Below are positions 1-6,218 of a stretch of DNA of 6,340 bases, one piece after another. The number at the start of each line of letters is the position of its first letter. The stretch's first letter is position 1. The DNA comes from Candidatus Poseidoniaceae archaeon (GTDB lineage: Archaea > Thermoplasmatota > Poseidoniia > Poseidoniales > Poseidoniaceae). Under the pieces are notes generated by a model. That model made no database searches. It had not been told where the DNA came from and saw only the letters and a list, made by a program, of their open reading frames with translations. The translations under genes and the position numbers were made by a program. The stretch is taken from contig DUJC01000018.1 in NCBI GenBank assembly GCA_013330015.1, positions 8,669 through 15,008 of the forward strand. Reading direction: 5' to 3'.

Positions 1-162
1 CAACCAATCGACGAGGAATGGATGAGGTTCACCCTTTGACCATGGGATGAGGTTGCGATCTTTGTCTGCGACTTCGTACAAATCTTCGAACCAGTCCAAT
101 GGAGCGCCACGTTCGTTCGCTGCATCCGAGAGGTTCCGCAACATCTTCCGAACGTCGTCCAT
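1..162 (-). CDS. Probable class I SAM-dependent methyltransferase, N-terminal fragment (cut by window edge)
   Basis: The first 54 residues are readable from an ATG at 162; the frame stays open to base 1, so the gene continues outside the window. Visible motifs are LDWFEDLYEVAD (residues 22-33) and IPWSKGEPHP (39-48). This Trp/Phe-rich stretch followed by a P-W-x-x-G-x-P-H-P segment resembles the region preceding the Rossmann fold in small class I methyltransferases of the thiopurine/tellurite-methyltransferase-like group. The SAM-binding glycine motif lies beyond the window, so the family call rests on the N-terminus only and the substrate is unknown. The start follows the isocitrate dehydrogenase stop by 10 bases, with AGGGG (172-168) five bases before the ATG as a Shine-Dalgarno-like site. 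The short gap suggests co-transcription with that gene. An unrelated small protein remains possible. Confidence 0.6.
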   Translation of the reverse strand, partial: MDDVRKMLRNLSDAANERGAPLDWFEDLYEVADKDRNLIPWSKGEPHPFLVDWL

Positions 163-172
163 GTCAACCCCT

Positions 173-1408
173 TCACATGTGTGCGATGAGTGCTTCTCCA
201 AAGGAAGAGCATGACAGCAAAGTTGCATCGTCCATCAGACGTTCAAAGTCGTATGTGACTGTCTTTGCACTGATTGCACCTTCCATTCCCTTAACAATCA
301 AGTCTGCGGCTTCAATCCAACCCATGTGACGTAGCATCATTTCTGCAGAGAGAATAAGCGATCCGGGGTTGACCTTGTCTTGTCCCGCATATTTTGGTGC
401 AGTTCCGTGGGTTGCTTCGAAGATTGAAATGCCCGTATCGTAGTTGATGTTCGCACCTGGAGCAATACCAATGCCACCAACTTGGGCAGCGAGTGCATCC
501 GATATGTAATCGCCGTTCAAATTCATGGTTGCAAGAACACTGTATTCTGCAGGGCGTGTGATAATTTGTTGGAGCATGGCATCGGCAATAACGTCCTTGA
601 TGACGATCTCATTACCTGTGATTGGGTTCTTCATGGTACACCAAGGTCCACCATCAAGTTCGACTGCACCAAATTCTTCCTTTGCGAGTTGATAGCCCCA
701 GTCTCGGAACCCACCCTCAGTGAATTTCATGATGTTCCCTTTGTGAACAAGCGTGACACTCTCCTTGTCGTTGTCAATCGCGTATTGAAGTGCAGCTCGA
801 ACAATTCGGTTTGTTCCCTCTTGACTGATTGGTTTGATTCCAATGCCTGATGTATCTGGGAATCGAATCTTATCAACACCCATCTCGTTGGTCAAGAAAT
901 CGATCAATTTCTTGACGCCTTCGGAACCGGCTTCCCATTCAATACCAGCGTAAACGTCCTCACTGTTCTCACGGAAGATGATCATGTCTACATCACCAGG
1001 CGTTTTGACTGGTGATGGCGTACCATCGTACCAACGAACTGGACGAACACAAGCGAAGAGATCCAGTTTTTGTCGAAGAGCGACATTGAGTGATCGGATT
1101 CCACCGCCAACAGGGGTGGTGAGTGGGCCTTTGATGGATACAAGACCCGAGCGCATAGCATCGAGTGTTGCTTCAGGAAGCCACTCTCCAGTTGCATTGA
1201 ATGCCTTCTCACCGGCGAGGACTTCGTTCCAAGCAATTTGCTTTTCACCGTTGTATGCTTTTGAGACAGCTGCATCGACAACGGAAATCATGACTGGGCT
1301 AATGTCAACACCAATTCCATCCCCTTCGATGAAGTGGATAATTGGATTGTTTGGGATGTGAAGTTTTCCATTTTGCATGACAACAGGTTCGCCGCTCATA
1401 GTTCTCAT
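173..1408 (-). CDS. icd: NADP-dependent isocitrate dehydrogenase
   Basis: Oxidatively decarboxylates isocitrate to 2-oxoglutarate with NADP+ in the cytoplasm, a TCA-cycle step that supplies NADPH and the glutamate precursor. The 411 residues align almost end to end with E. coli Icd (416). Substrate residues visible are S106, N108 and R112 (in RSLNVALRQ), R122 and R146; catalytic Y153 and K223 (VHKGN); metal-binding aspartates D276, D300 and D304. NADP specificity is read from K339-Y340 ([12 protein letters not shown]) together with Y386 and R390 (TYDFER), matching E. coli K344, Y345, Y391 and R395. A two-residue insertion lies between ANI (319-321) and FEATHG relative to E. coli. The first ATG is chosen because GGTGG (1419-1415) sits six bases before it; an ATG at codon 4 is the alternative. 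Likely transcribed with the downstream methyltransferase. The very strong likeness to the bacterial enzyme suggests ancient transfer from bacteria (inference). Confidence 0.97.
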   Translation of the reverse strand: MRTMSGEPVVMQNGKLHIPNNPIIHFIEGDGIGVDISPVMISVVDAAVSKAYNGEKQIAWNEVLAGEKAFNATGEWLPEATLDAMRSGLVSIKGPLTTPVGGGIRSLNVALRQKLDLFACVRPVRWYDGTPSPVKTPGDVDMIIFRENSEDVYAGIEWEAGSEGVKKLIDFLTNEMGVDKIRFPDTSGIGIKPISQEGTNRIVRAALQYAIDNDKESVTLVHKGNIMKFTEGGFRDWGYQLAKEEFGAVELDGGPWCTMKNPITGNEIVIKDVIADAMLQQIITRPAEYSVLATMNLNGDYISDALAAQVGGIGIAPGANINYDTGISIFEATHGTAPKYAGQDKVNPGSLILSAEMMLRHMGWIEAADLIVKGMEGAISAKTVTYDFERLMDDATLLSCSSFGEALIAHM

Positions 1409-1457
1409 ACCGACCCACCAATAACCACTTCAAGAACCAACCGATGCGATTGTTTCT
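1409..1457. promoter_or_regulatory. Divergent promoter region between icd and the OsmC-family gene
   Basis: These 49 bases separate two divergent starts, so each gene's promoter must lie here or reach into the neighbour. On minus, GGTGG at 1419-1415 is a Shine-Dalgarno site for icd. On plus, CAATAACC (1419-1426), centred about 36 bases before the OsmC start, is a weak TATA-like candidate that would give a leader of about 10 bases. No Shine-Dalgarno site precedes the OsmC ATG. No clear TATA element for icd is visible. Box assignments are tentative. Confidence 0.4.
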
Positions 1458-1844
1458 ATGAGAGCAAAGGTAACGTGGACCGGCGGGACAAAACTCGACT
1501 GTGAAAACGAGCGAGGTCAATCCATCGATGTTGATTGGGAAGAAGGCCCATCGCCCATGCAAATTTTCTTGCAGATGATTGGAGCATGTTCCATCGTCGA
1601 CGTCGTTGTAGGCTTGAAAAACCGTGAATTTGGACAAGTTTGGGTCGATTTGGATGGCGATCGCAGAGAGGAGTATCCTCGTTCCTTCACGAAAGTCAAC
1701 ATGACCTACCATGTCGAAGGCGATGTTCCAGAGAAACTCGTTCGAAGAACGATTGAAAAGTCCCATGAAAAGTACTGTTCCGTTTCAAACTCACTTGACG
1801 AGAACATCGAGATTGAGTGGGATCTTGTGCTTCATCAGAAGTAA
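1458..1844 (+). CDS. OsmC family protein (YhfA-like)
   Basis: OsmC/Ohr-family proteins are small cytoplasmic dimers; characterised members reduce organic hydroperoxides using two cysteines, while the YhfA-like branch has less certain substrates. The 128 residues show both family cysteines in their usual contexts: C44 in IGACSIVDVV after the long central helix, and C107 in EKYCSVS near the end. The spacing, the PSPM segment (31-34) and the RREEYPRSFTKV stretch (69-80) match the YhfA-like branch best. The residue after PSPM, usually Glu in this motif, is Gln35 here. Length is normal for the family. The ATG at 1458 has no Shine-Dalgarno site, fitting a leaderless or short-leader message. The gene is divergent from icd and its last 10 bases overlap the 3' end of the convergent neighbour. 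Family assignment is secure; the substrate is not known. Confidence 0.9.
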   Translation: MRAKVTWTGGTKLDCENERGQSIDVDWEEGPSPMQIFLQMIGACSIVDVVVGLKNREFGQVWVDLDGDRREEYPRSFTKVNMTYHVEGDVPEKLVRRTIEKSHEKYCSVSNSLDENIEIEWDLVLHQK

Positions 1845-2380
1845 GTGCTGGTCTTCAAAGATTGAATTGCCTGTTTGAAGGCGTTCTCCAACAAATCATA
1901 CAATGGTTTCCAAACGGAGGGGATGTTGTTCTCTTCAACGAAATCAAAATGTCCCGCATTGTGTTGAACCCGGACACATGGTCGGATTTGCTGATTACCT
2001 TGGAGTTCGACGAGCAGAGAAAGACGGTATTCATCGTCTGAGAGCGTGACTCTAGCTGAATTCAAGTCAATGTTCTGCGCGTTTCCGGGAAGCCCATCAA
2101 ATCCATCTTCGGATTGCTGACGAATGTTGTGTTGGGCGAGGACTTGGAGTAATTCTGCAACGAGAACAAGATCAACTTCTGACATTTCATGCTCGTCTTC
2201 CTCAAGCAAAATGTTGTGTAGTGGGTTCGAATGTGCTGGCTGTACCGGTGACGGAGCGCCGAGTTCAGCAAAAATATCGACCTCATCAGCGTCGAAATCT
2301 GGCGTAATTGGTTGGTCAAAATCCATGTTATCAAGTCGGAATCCTCGTGGTTCACTTTTGAAGTATTGTTCCTTCTGCAT
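1835..2380 (-). CDS. Hypothetical acidic protein
   Basis: I do not recognise this 181-residue protein. The first third (about 18-70) is strongly acidic and proline-containing, low in predicted order, with runs such as DFDADEVDIFAEL and LLEEDEHEMSEVD. Residues 68-88 look like an amphipathic helix. Residues 106-150 alternate hydrophobic and polar in a way that suggests beta strands (ARVTLSDDEYRLSLLVELQG, then IRPCVRVQH). A final helix (155-175) follows a Trp (W157). There is no signal peptide, membrane segment, metal motif or nucleotide-binding motif; it is presumably cytoplasmic. The ATG at 2380 is chosen because an AT-rich box lies 29 bases upstream, suiting a near-leaderless start; Met19 is an alternative. 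The 3' end overlaps the OsmC-family gene by 10 bases. The acidic, ordered translation supports this strand over its open antisense frames. Confidence 0.72.
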   Translation of the reverse strand: MQKEQYFKSEPRGFRLDNMDFDQPITPDFDADEVDIFAELGAPSPVQPAHSNPLHNILLEEDEHEMSEVDLVLVAELLQVLAQHNIRQQSEDGFDGLPGNAQNIDLNSARVTLSDDEYRLSLLVELQGNQQIRPCVRVQHNAGHFDFVEENNIPSVWKPLYDLLENAFKQAIQSLKTSTYF

Positions 2381-2403
2381 CGAACATGAAGATTCAAATG
2401 GAG

Positions 2404-2412
2404 GGTATTTTT
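2404..2412 (-). promoter_or_regulatory. Candidate archaeal TATA box for the hypothetical gene
   Basis: AAAAATACC on minus, centred about 29 bases before the ATG at 2380. Archaeal transcription usually starts roughly 25 bases downstream of the box centre, which would place the 5' end within a few bases of the start codon, in keeping with the absence of a Shine-Dalgarno site. The same AT-rich block lies upstream of the divergent exported-protein gene and could serve it too. Confidence 0.35.
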
Positions 2413-2431
2413 GGTTGAATTGAGGATTGAG

Positions 2432-3040
2432 ATGCGAGCGGTTGTTGTTATGCTTGTTCTCGCTCTTCTTTCGCAGGTCGCTGTTTCTGCACCATCTGGT
2501 ATCGGTAAATCTGCAAATGAAGGATGCTTATGTCACGGAGATAGGGATCAATCTACGAACGTGTGGATTGAAGGGTTGCCCGAATCCTACGAATCGAATA
2601 CACTGTACAATTTTTCTATAAACGTCGAGTCTGAAACGGTTGCAACAAATCCAAATGGTTCAATCGGAGGGTTCAGAATGTTGGTCGTTGGGGGATCCAT
2701 CACCTTTGATGAATCAGCCGGTTTGATTCAAGAATTGGACGGTGGATGGACACACACTGAATCAGGCAACATGGTTCGCACTTGGAACCTTTCATTCGTA
2801 AGCCCTGAGGACAATGCATCCTATGTTGACTTCACAGTATTCGGTAACGCAGTGAATGGTAATCAAGCAAGTTCTGAAGATGCGTGGAACAGTCTAAATC
2901 TCCGATTGCCCGGTGTGGAGTACGATGGTGAAATTTTTTCAGACCAAGCAGAAGATCGGTTCAGCCCGATGGACTACACCGTTGGTTTGGTTTCGATGGT
3001 CGCACTTGTAGGATTGCTCATCATCACATTGCGTGACTAA
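2432..3040 (+). CDS. Exported, C-terminally anchored protein with Reeler-like (choice-of-anchor V) domain and CxCH motif
   Basis: The 202 residues begin with a Sec signal peptide (hydrophobic 3-19, likely cleavage after VSA at 20). The mature protein opens with GCLCHGD (31-37), a CxCH motif (C32, C34, H35), followed by a beta-sandwich domain (about 43-160) with features typical of the Reeler/choice-of-anchor V group: GLPESY, GGFRML, GGWTHTE, VRTWNLSF and the FGNAVNGN...EDAWN signature. A hydrophobic helix (182-199) then ends in RD, so the domain should sit outside the cell held by a C-terminal anchor. The CxCH may bind metal or haem, but this is not classical CxxCH and no function is established. 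The ATG at 2432 is preferred over an in-frame TTG at 2411 because GAGG stands six bases before it and the signal peptide begins there. Its stop abuts the ftsZ stop. Confidence 0.82.
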   Translation: MRAVVVMLVLALLSQVAVSAPSGIGKSANEGCLCHGDRDQSTNVWIEGLPESYESNTLYNFSINVESETVATNPNGSIGGFRMLVVGGSITFDESAGLIQELDGGWTHTESGNMVRTWNLSFVSPEDNASYVDFTVFGNAVNGNQASSEDAWNSLNLRLPGVEYDGEIFSDQAEDRFSPMDYTVGLVSMVALVGLLIITLRD

Positions 3041-4174
3041 TCAATTGACAAATTCAATTGTACTGCTCCGCAGTGCTTTGAGTTGACGACGTTCAGAGGA
3101 TCCGTGGATTTGTTCGCTCTTGACGCCTGTAAGCACGAGCATGACCCGGATTTCATCATCCAGTGTTTCATCAACGGCAGTTCCCCAGATAATCTTTGCA
3201 TGAGGCGAGATACGCTCTGTGATGATTTGAGCACAACGTTCTGCCTCTCCTAAGGTGAGATTGTTGCCCCCGACGACATTGATGAGCGCACCGCGAGCAT
3301 CGCTGAAGTCGAGATCGAGTAGGGGTGAATGAAGGGCTTCCAATGTAGCTTCTTCGGCTCTTCCGGGTCCAGAACCTGCACCAAGACCAATCATCGCCAC
3401 CCCTGCTCCTGAATGAATGACGGCTTTGAGATCCTCAAAGTCAAGGTTCACCATTCCATCTCGCGTGAGCAATTCAGTGACACCAATGATGGAACGGACG
3501 AGGAGCTCATCTCCAACTCGGAATGCACTAGCGAGTGGAAGATCCTTCACGCCATCGATTTCGAGAAGACGCTCGTTTGGAATTACGAGAATCGTATCGC
3601 AGTGTTCACGAAGACGCTCAAGACCCCACTCGGCATTTTCTTTACGTGTCGCTCCTTCGGATTTGAATGGATAGGTGACCACGGCGATGGTCATGGCACC
3701 CTGTTCTTTTGCCAGTCGTGCGATATGGCCTGCCGCTCCAGTACCGGAACCACCTCCCATGCCTGCAGCAATAATCGCAAGTTGTGTATCGGTGGTGATG
3801 CCACGAAGCGCCATTTCAGATTCAAGAGCTGCAGCCTCGCCTTTTGTTGGATCGCCTCCCGCCCCCCTTCCTCGTGCAGTTCGTCCAATCAGGACTTTGT
3901 GTTCGAGAGGCGACGTGAGGAGCGCTTGGGCATCTGTATTGATGGCGTAGCCCGTAACGAACGAGTTCTCAAACAGGCCTTCAGCATCGAGCCGACCAAC
4001 TGCATTGCAACCGGCACCTCCCACCCCGTATACGCGAATTCGGGGTTGAAGCGATTCAAGCAATGCTCGGAGCTCTTCGTCAGTTCCTTGGCCGCTGGGC
4101 TGCGGATCGAGTTGTGGTACAATTTCCTCATCAGATAGTTCCAAAACTCGTTCAATCAAATGGCGCATGGCCAT
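3041..4174 (-). CDS. ftsZ: Cell division protein FtsZ
   Basis: Tubulin-family GTPase that polymerises at midcell as the division ring scaffold. The 377 residues contain an archaeal-style N-terminal extension (1-45, acidic, helical), the G-box YGVGGAGCNAVGRL (49-62), the AINTDAQAL segment (78-86), the tubulin signature GMGGGSGTG (138-146), the VIPNERLLEI segment (197-206) and the T7 loop NLDFED (243-248) with both acidic residues, D245 and D248, that drive GTP hydrolysis. This marks a true FtsZ, not a CetZ-type paralogue. Extension and spacing resemble Methanocaldococcus FtsZ1; FtsZ1 versus FtsZ2 is not settled. The tail is short: about 25 residues follow the globular domain, ending LRSSTIEFVN, a possible partner-binding peptide (inference). 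ATG at 4174 chosen; an ATG two codons later is possible. No Shine-Dalgarno site is seen. radA lies 71 bases upstream on the same strand. Confidence 0.97.
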   Translation of the reverse strand: MAMRHLIERVLELSDEEIVPQLDPQPSGQGTDEELRALLESLQPRIRVYGVGGAGCNAVGRLDAEGLFENSFVTGYAINTDAQALLTSPLEHKVLIGRTARGRGAGGDPTKGEAAALESEMALRGITTDTQLAIIAAGMGGGSGTGAAGHIARLAKEQGAMTIAVVTYPFKSEGATRKENAEWGLERLREHCDTILVIPNERLLEIDGVKDLPLASAFRVGDELLVRSIIGVTELLTRDGMVNLDFEDLKAVIHSGAGVAMIGLGAGSGPGRAEEATLEALHSPLLDLDFSDARGALINVVGGNNLTLGEAERCAQIITERISPHAKIIWGTAVDETLDDEIRVMLVLTGVKSEQIHGSSERRQLKALRSSTIEFVN

Positions 4175-4196
4175 TATCTTGATTCATCCTAACTTG

Positions 4197-4204
4197 AATG
4201 TATT
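4197..4204 (-). promoter_or_regulatory. Weak TATA-like box upstream of ftsZ
   Basis: AATACATT on minus, centred about 26 bases before the ftsZ ATG at 4174, within the 71-base gap after radA. The spacing would give a leaderless transcript starting at or near the ATG, which agrees with the absence of a Shine-Dalgarno site. The sequence itself is a poor TATA match, so ftsZ may instead be read through from radA. Confidence 0.25.
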
Positions 4205-4245
4205 GCACCAAACTTCCATCATGGATGCGATTTCAGCGCACTGAA

Positions 4246-5292
4246 TCAATCACGAAGACCTTCTTGTGTTACCTGGTAGACGCACTCGCCGTCCGGTAGG
4301 TTTGGAGAGTCAACGAGTCGTGCAATTCGTCGGCCACCCTTTGCCTTCCGAAGATAAAGTCGGAAGGTAGAGGCGTGAGCGAGAACGTGACCACCGATTG
4401 GCTTGGTTGGGTCTCCCCACATGGCATCTGGCTTGGAGTGGACTTGATTTGTTACCAAAACAAGTGCATTGTTGACGTCAGCGAGTTGCTTGAGATCTTT
4501 GAGGTGGCGGTTCAGTTTTTGTTGCCGGTTTGCAAGCATGCCGCGTCCAATAAATTCTGCACGGAAGTGGCTTGTGAGCGAATCGACGATGATCATTTTG
4601 ACATTGAGTCCCTTGCTCATGCGCTTGATTTCTTCAGCAAGGAGCATTTGATGCGCAGAGTTGTATGCACGTGCGACGTGAATTCGACTCAAGACCTCGT
4701 CTGGATCGAGACCATGTCCACGGGCCATTTGGGTAATTCGCTCTGGACGGAATGTGTCCTCTGTATCGATGTAGAAGACATCGCCATCGAACCCACCATC
4801 TTCAATTGGCATGGTACAGTTGACAGCGAGTTGATGTCCAATCTGGGTCTTCCCGGAACCGAATGCACCGTACACTTCGACGAGAGCCTGTGTTTCGAAT
4901 CCTCCTCCGAGGAGGTCGTCAATCGACTGAACTTTGGATGAAAGCTTCTGTACTTCCCGGCGACGATCGAGGAGCGCAACACCGGATACAAAACCACCGA
5001 TGTTGGCCATTTTCTTGGCAGCATTGATGATTTTACCCGCCACTGCTTCACCAAGTTCGGCTTGTTCCGCAAGGTCCGCAGGCGACATGACAGCAAGGGA
5101 GAGGAGTTCGTCAAAACCAGCTTCCCGGAGTTTTTCAGCTGTTGCTGGACCGACCCCGGGCAAGTCCTCGATTTTGACTTCGGGAACCTCCTCATCTACA
5201 ACTTCCATTGGTACCACTTCGTCTTCTGTAGGGACTTCATTCTTCTTACTTGTTGTTTTCTTCTTTGTTTTTGTGCTCATTGTATCACTCAT
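4246..5292 (-). CDS. radA: DNA repair and recombination protein RadA
   Basis: Archaeal RecA/Rad51 orthologue: forms ATP-dependent filaments on single-stranded DNA and carries out strand exchange in homologous recombination. The 348 residues show a charged N-terminal tail (Lys-rich 8-18, then acidic 22-40), a helix-hairpin-helix domain ([17 protein letters not shown], 44-60), a linker polymerisation motif at F101-V-S-G104, Walker A GAFGSGKT (142-149), the [13 protein letters not shown] segment (174-186), Walker B MIIVDS (233-238), the L1 region [16 protein letters not shown] (243-258) and the L2 region ending [10 protein letters not shown] (293-302). No intein interrupts it, and length is normal for euryarchaeal RadA. 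FxxG rather than FxxA in the polymerisation motif is, as I recall, also found in haloarchaeal RadA. Start choice: ATG at 5292 or at 5280 (codon 5); the latter has GTGAT just upstream, while the TATA-like box at 5320-5311 suits either. Followed on the same strand by ftsZ. Confidence 0.97.
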   Translation of the reverse strand: MSDTMSTKTKKKTTSKKNEVPTEDEVVPMEVVDEEVPEVKIEDLPGVGPATAEKLREAGFDELLSLAVMSPADLAEQAELGEAVAGKIINAAKKMANIGGFVSGVALLDRRREVQKLSSKVQSIDDLLGGGFETQALVEVYGAFGSGKTQIGHQLAVNCTMPIEDGGFDGDVFYIDTEDTFRPERITQMARGHGLDPDEVLSRIHVARAYNSAHQMLLAEEIKRMSKGLNVKMIIVDSLTSHFRAEFIGRGMLANRQQKLNRHLKDLKQLADVNNALVLVTNQVHSKPDAMWGDPTKPIGGHVLAHASTFRLYLRKAKGGRRIARLVDSPNLPDGECVYQVTQEGLRD

Positions 5293-5310
5293 GCCAAACC
5301 AACGGCTGAG

Positions 5311-5320
5311 GGTATATCAA
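5311..5320 (-). promoter_or_regulatory. TATA box of radA
   Basis: TTGATATACC on minus is the best TATA-like element in the window. The GATATA core is centred about 24 bases before the ATG at 5292 and 36 before the ATG at 5280. Transcription would start close to 5290, giving either a leaderless message (first ATG) or a leader of about 10 bases (second ATG). It lies in the 104-base gap between radA and the upstream lipoprotein gene. Confidence 0.5.
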
Positions 5321-5396
5321 GCGAAGAATGGGACAAATGGTCAATGAAATCTGAACAAGAACTAGTCCATCGCCGCACGATGCCGGTTTTCACTTT

Positions 5397-6218
5397 TCAT
5401 TCACTTTCAGAATTCTCTTCTTCAGATTCATTCTCTTGCTGATATGGGTTTGGTACAGATTCTCCCTGTTCGTAAAGAATGTCGATGATGTGATTGATGT
5501 TCACTCGGTCTGTTCCCTGATCAATGGTAACGATCAAATCGTGGACGCCATGGTTAGGAAAGTTCAGATCAAAATCCCACGTGGCCGATTGTCCATCAGG
5601 TATCTGTTCTGTGTTGCTGCCTTTTCTGTTAGATTCAGGGTCTGCGAGCTCCCATGAGACAGTGACAGGGCTCCCGGGTGTGCCAAATATACTTGGGTTT
5701 TCAACAACCGATTCAACAACGACCTGCCTTGGATTGGAATCCTCGTTTCCCGGAGTGGTGTTGATTTCCATTGTATCTGGATCTGCTGAATTTGCCTCGC
5801 TCCATTCAATAGAGTGTTCGACTCGGAGTACTACCGTCATGTTCACAGTATTGTCATTGATGTCAGTTGCAGCTAGGGTGACTGCATACATCCCGTGAAT
5901 TTGGTATTCGACGTCGATGCTTGCTGATTCAGATGCATCGATACTGATGATTGAGCGACCATCGCCCGGGTCGAGCGTGAAGGTCCTCAGGCCATAGTCG
6001 GATGTTGTTCGAGCGAAATCAAAACTGAAGGTAACACCAGTGAATGAGATTTGAGATCCCCCGATGAACGATTGTTGGATTGTTCCATTGGTTGCATCGT
6101 AATGCACAACCAAGTCAATGGGTTCTTTCTGGTCTGAGTCGTTGTCCCCAAAACAGCCAGCAAGCATCGAGCACATCAAGAGTGATGACAACAAGACAAC
6201 CCCTGCTCGTCCGCCCAT
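5397..6218 (-). CDS. Predicted lipoprotein with PKD-like beta-sandwich domain
   Basis: The 273-residue product begins with a lipoprotein signal peptide: Arg4, hydrophobic core 6-20 and a lipobox L19-A20-G21-C22, so it should be lipid-anchored at Cys22 on the outer face of the membrane, followed by a polar linker (FGDNDSDQKEP). Residues about 57-133 look like a PKD/Ig-like fold: LDPGDGR, then YQIHGMYAVTLAATDINDNT and MTVVLRV, the usual end of a PKD repeat. A second beta-rich region (about 164-250) contains VTVSWELADPES, ATWDFDLNF and GVHDLIVTIDQG, the pattern of a CARDB/Ig-like domain. The C-terminus (about 260-273) is a Glu/Ser tail. No enzymatic motif is visible; binding, adhesion or a surface-layer-associated role is plausible but unproven. 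The ATG at 6218 opens the signal peptide correctly; no well-placed Shine-Dalgarno site is seen. It stands alone, 104 bases upstream of radA. Confidence 0.82.
   Translation of the reverse strand: MGGRAGVVLLSSLLMCSMLAGCFGDNDSDQKEPIDLVVHYDATNGTIQQSFIGGSQISFTGVTFSFDFARTTSDYGLRTFTLDPGDGRSIISIDASESASIDVEYQIHGMYAVTLAATDINDNTVNMTVVLRVEHSIEWSEANSADPDTMEINTTPGNEDSNPRQVVVESVVENPSIFGTPGSPVTVSWELADPESNRKGSNTEQIPDGQSATWDFDLNFPNHGVHDLIVTIDQGTDRVNINHIIDILYEQGESVPNPYQQENESEEENSESE

Noticed and set aside
482..850. Open frame on plus antisense to icd
   Set aside because: The isocitrate dehydrogenase frame is fully conserved here; the plus translation is Cys-rich and featureless.
1305..1766. A 153-residue open frame on minus across the icd/OsmC gap
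   Set aside because: It overlaps both the icd start and most of the OsmC-family gene, each of which has clear family motifs.
2124..2423. Ser-rich open frame on plus opposite the hypothetical gene
   Set aside because: Low-complexity Ser/Cys composition is typical of antisense to an acidic coding sequence, and there is no start signal.
2411..2431. TTG as start of the exported-protein gene
   Set aside because: It would put seven charged residues before the signal peptide; the ATG at 2432 has GAGG six bases upstream.
3042..3060. CAATTG-7-CAATTG repeat at the end of ftsZ as a terminator
   Set aside because: CAATTG is its own complement and AT-rich, so pairing is weak; there is no T tract and it lies in ftsZ codons.
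3413..4138. A 241-residue open frame on plus, antisense to ftsZ
   Set aside because: It lies wholly inside ftsZ, whose motifs are unmistakable; the translation is Cys/Ser/Phe-rich with no recognisable domain.
4375..4941. A 188-residue open frame on plus, antisense to radA
   Set aside because: It is contained in radA across the Walker A and B coding region and shows no domain or start signal.
5368..5382. CATCG-5-CGATG inverted repeat in the radA/lipoprotein gap as a terminator
   Set aside because: The stem is only 5 bp, the T-rich stretch following it is on plus where no gene ends, and it has no T tract on the strand that would need terminating.
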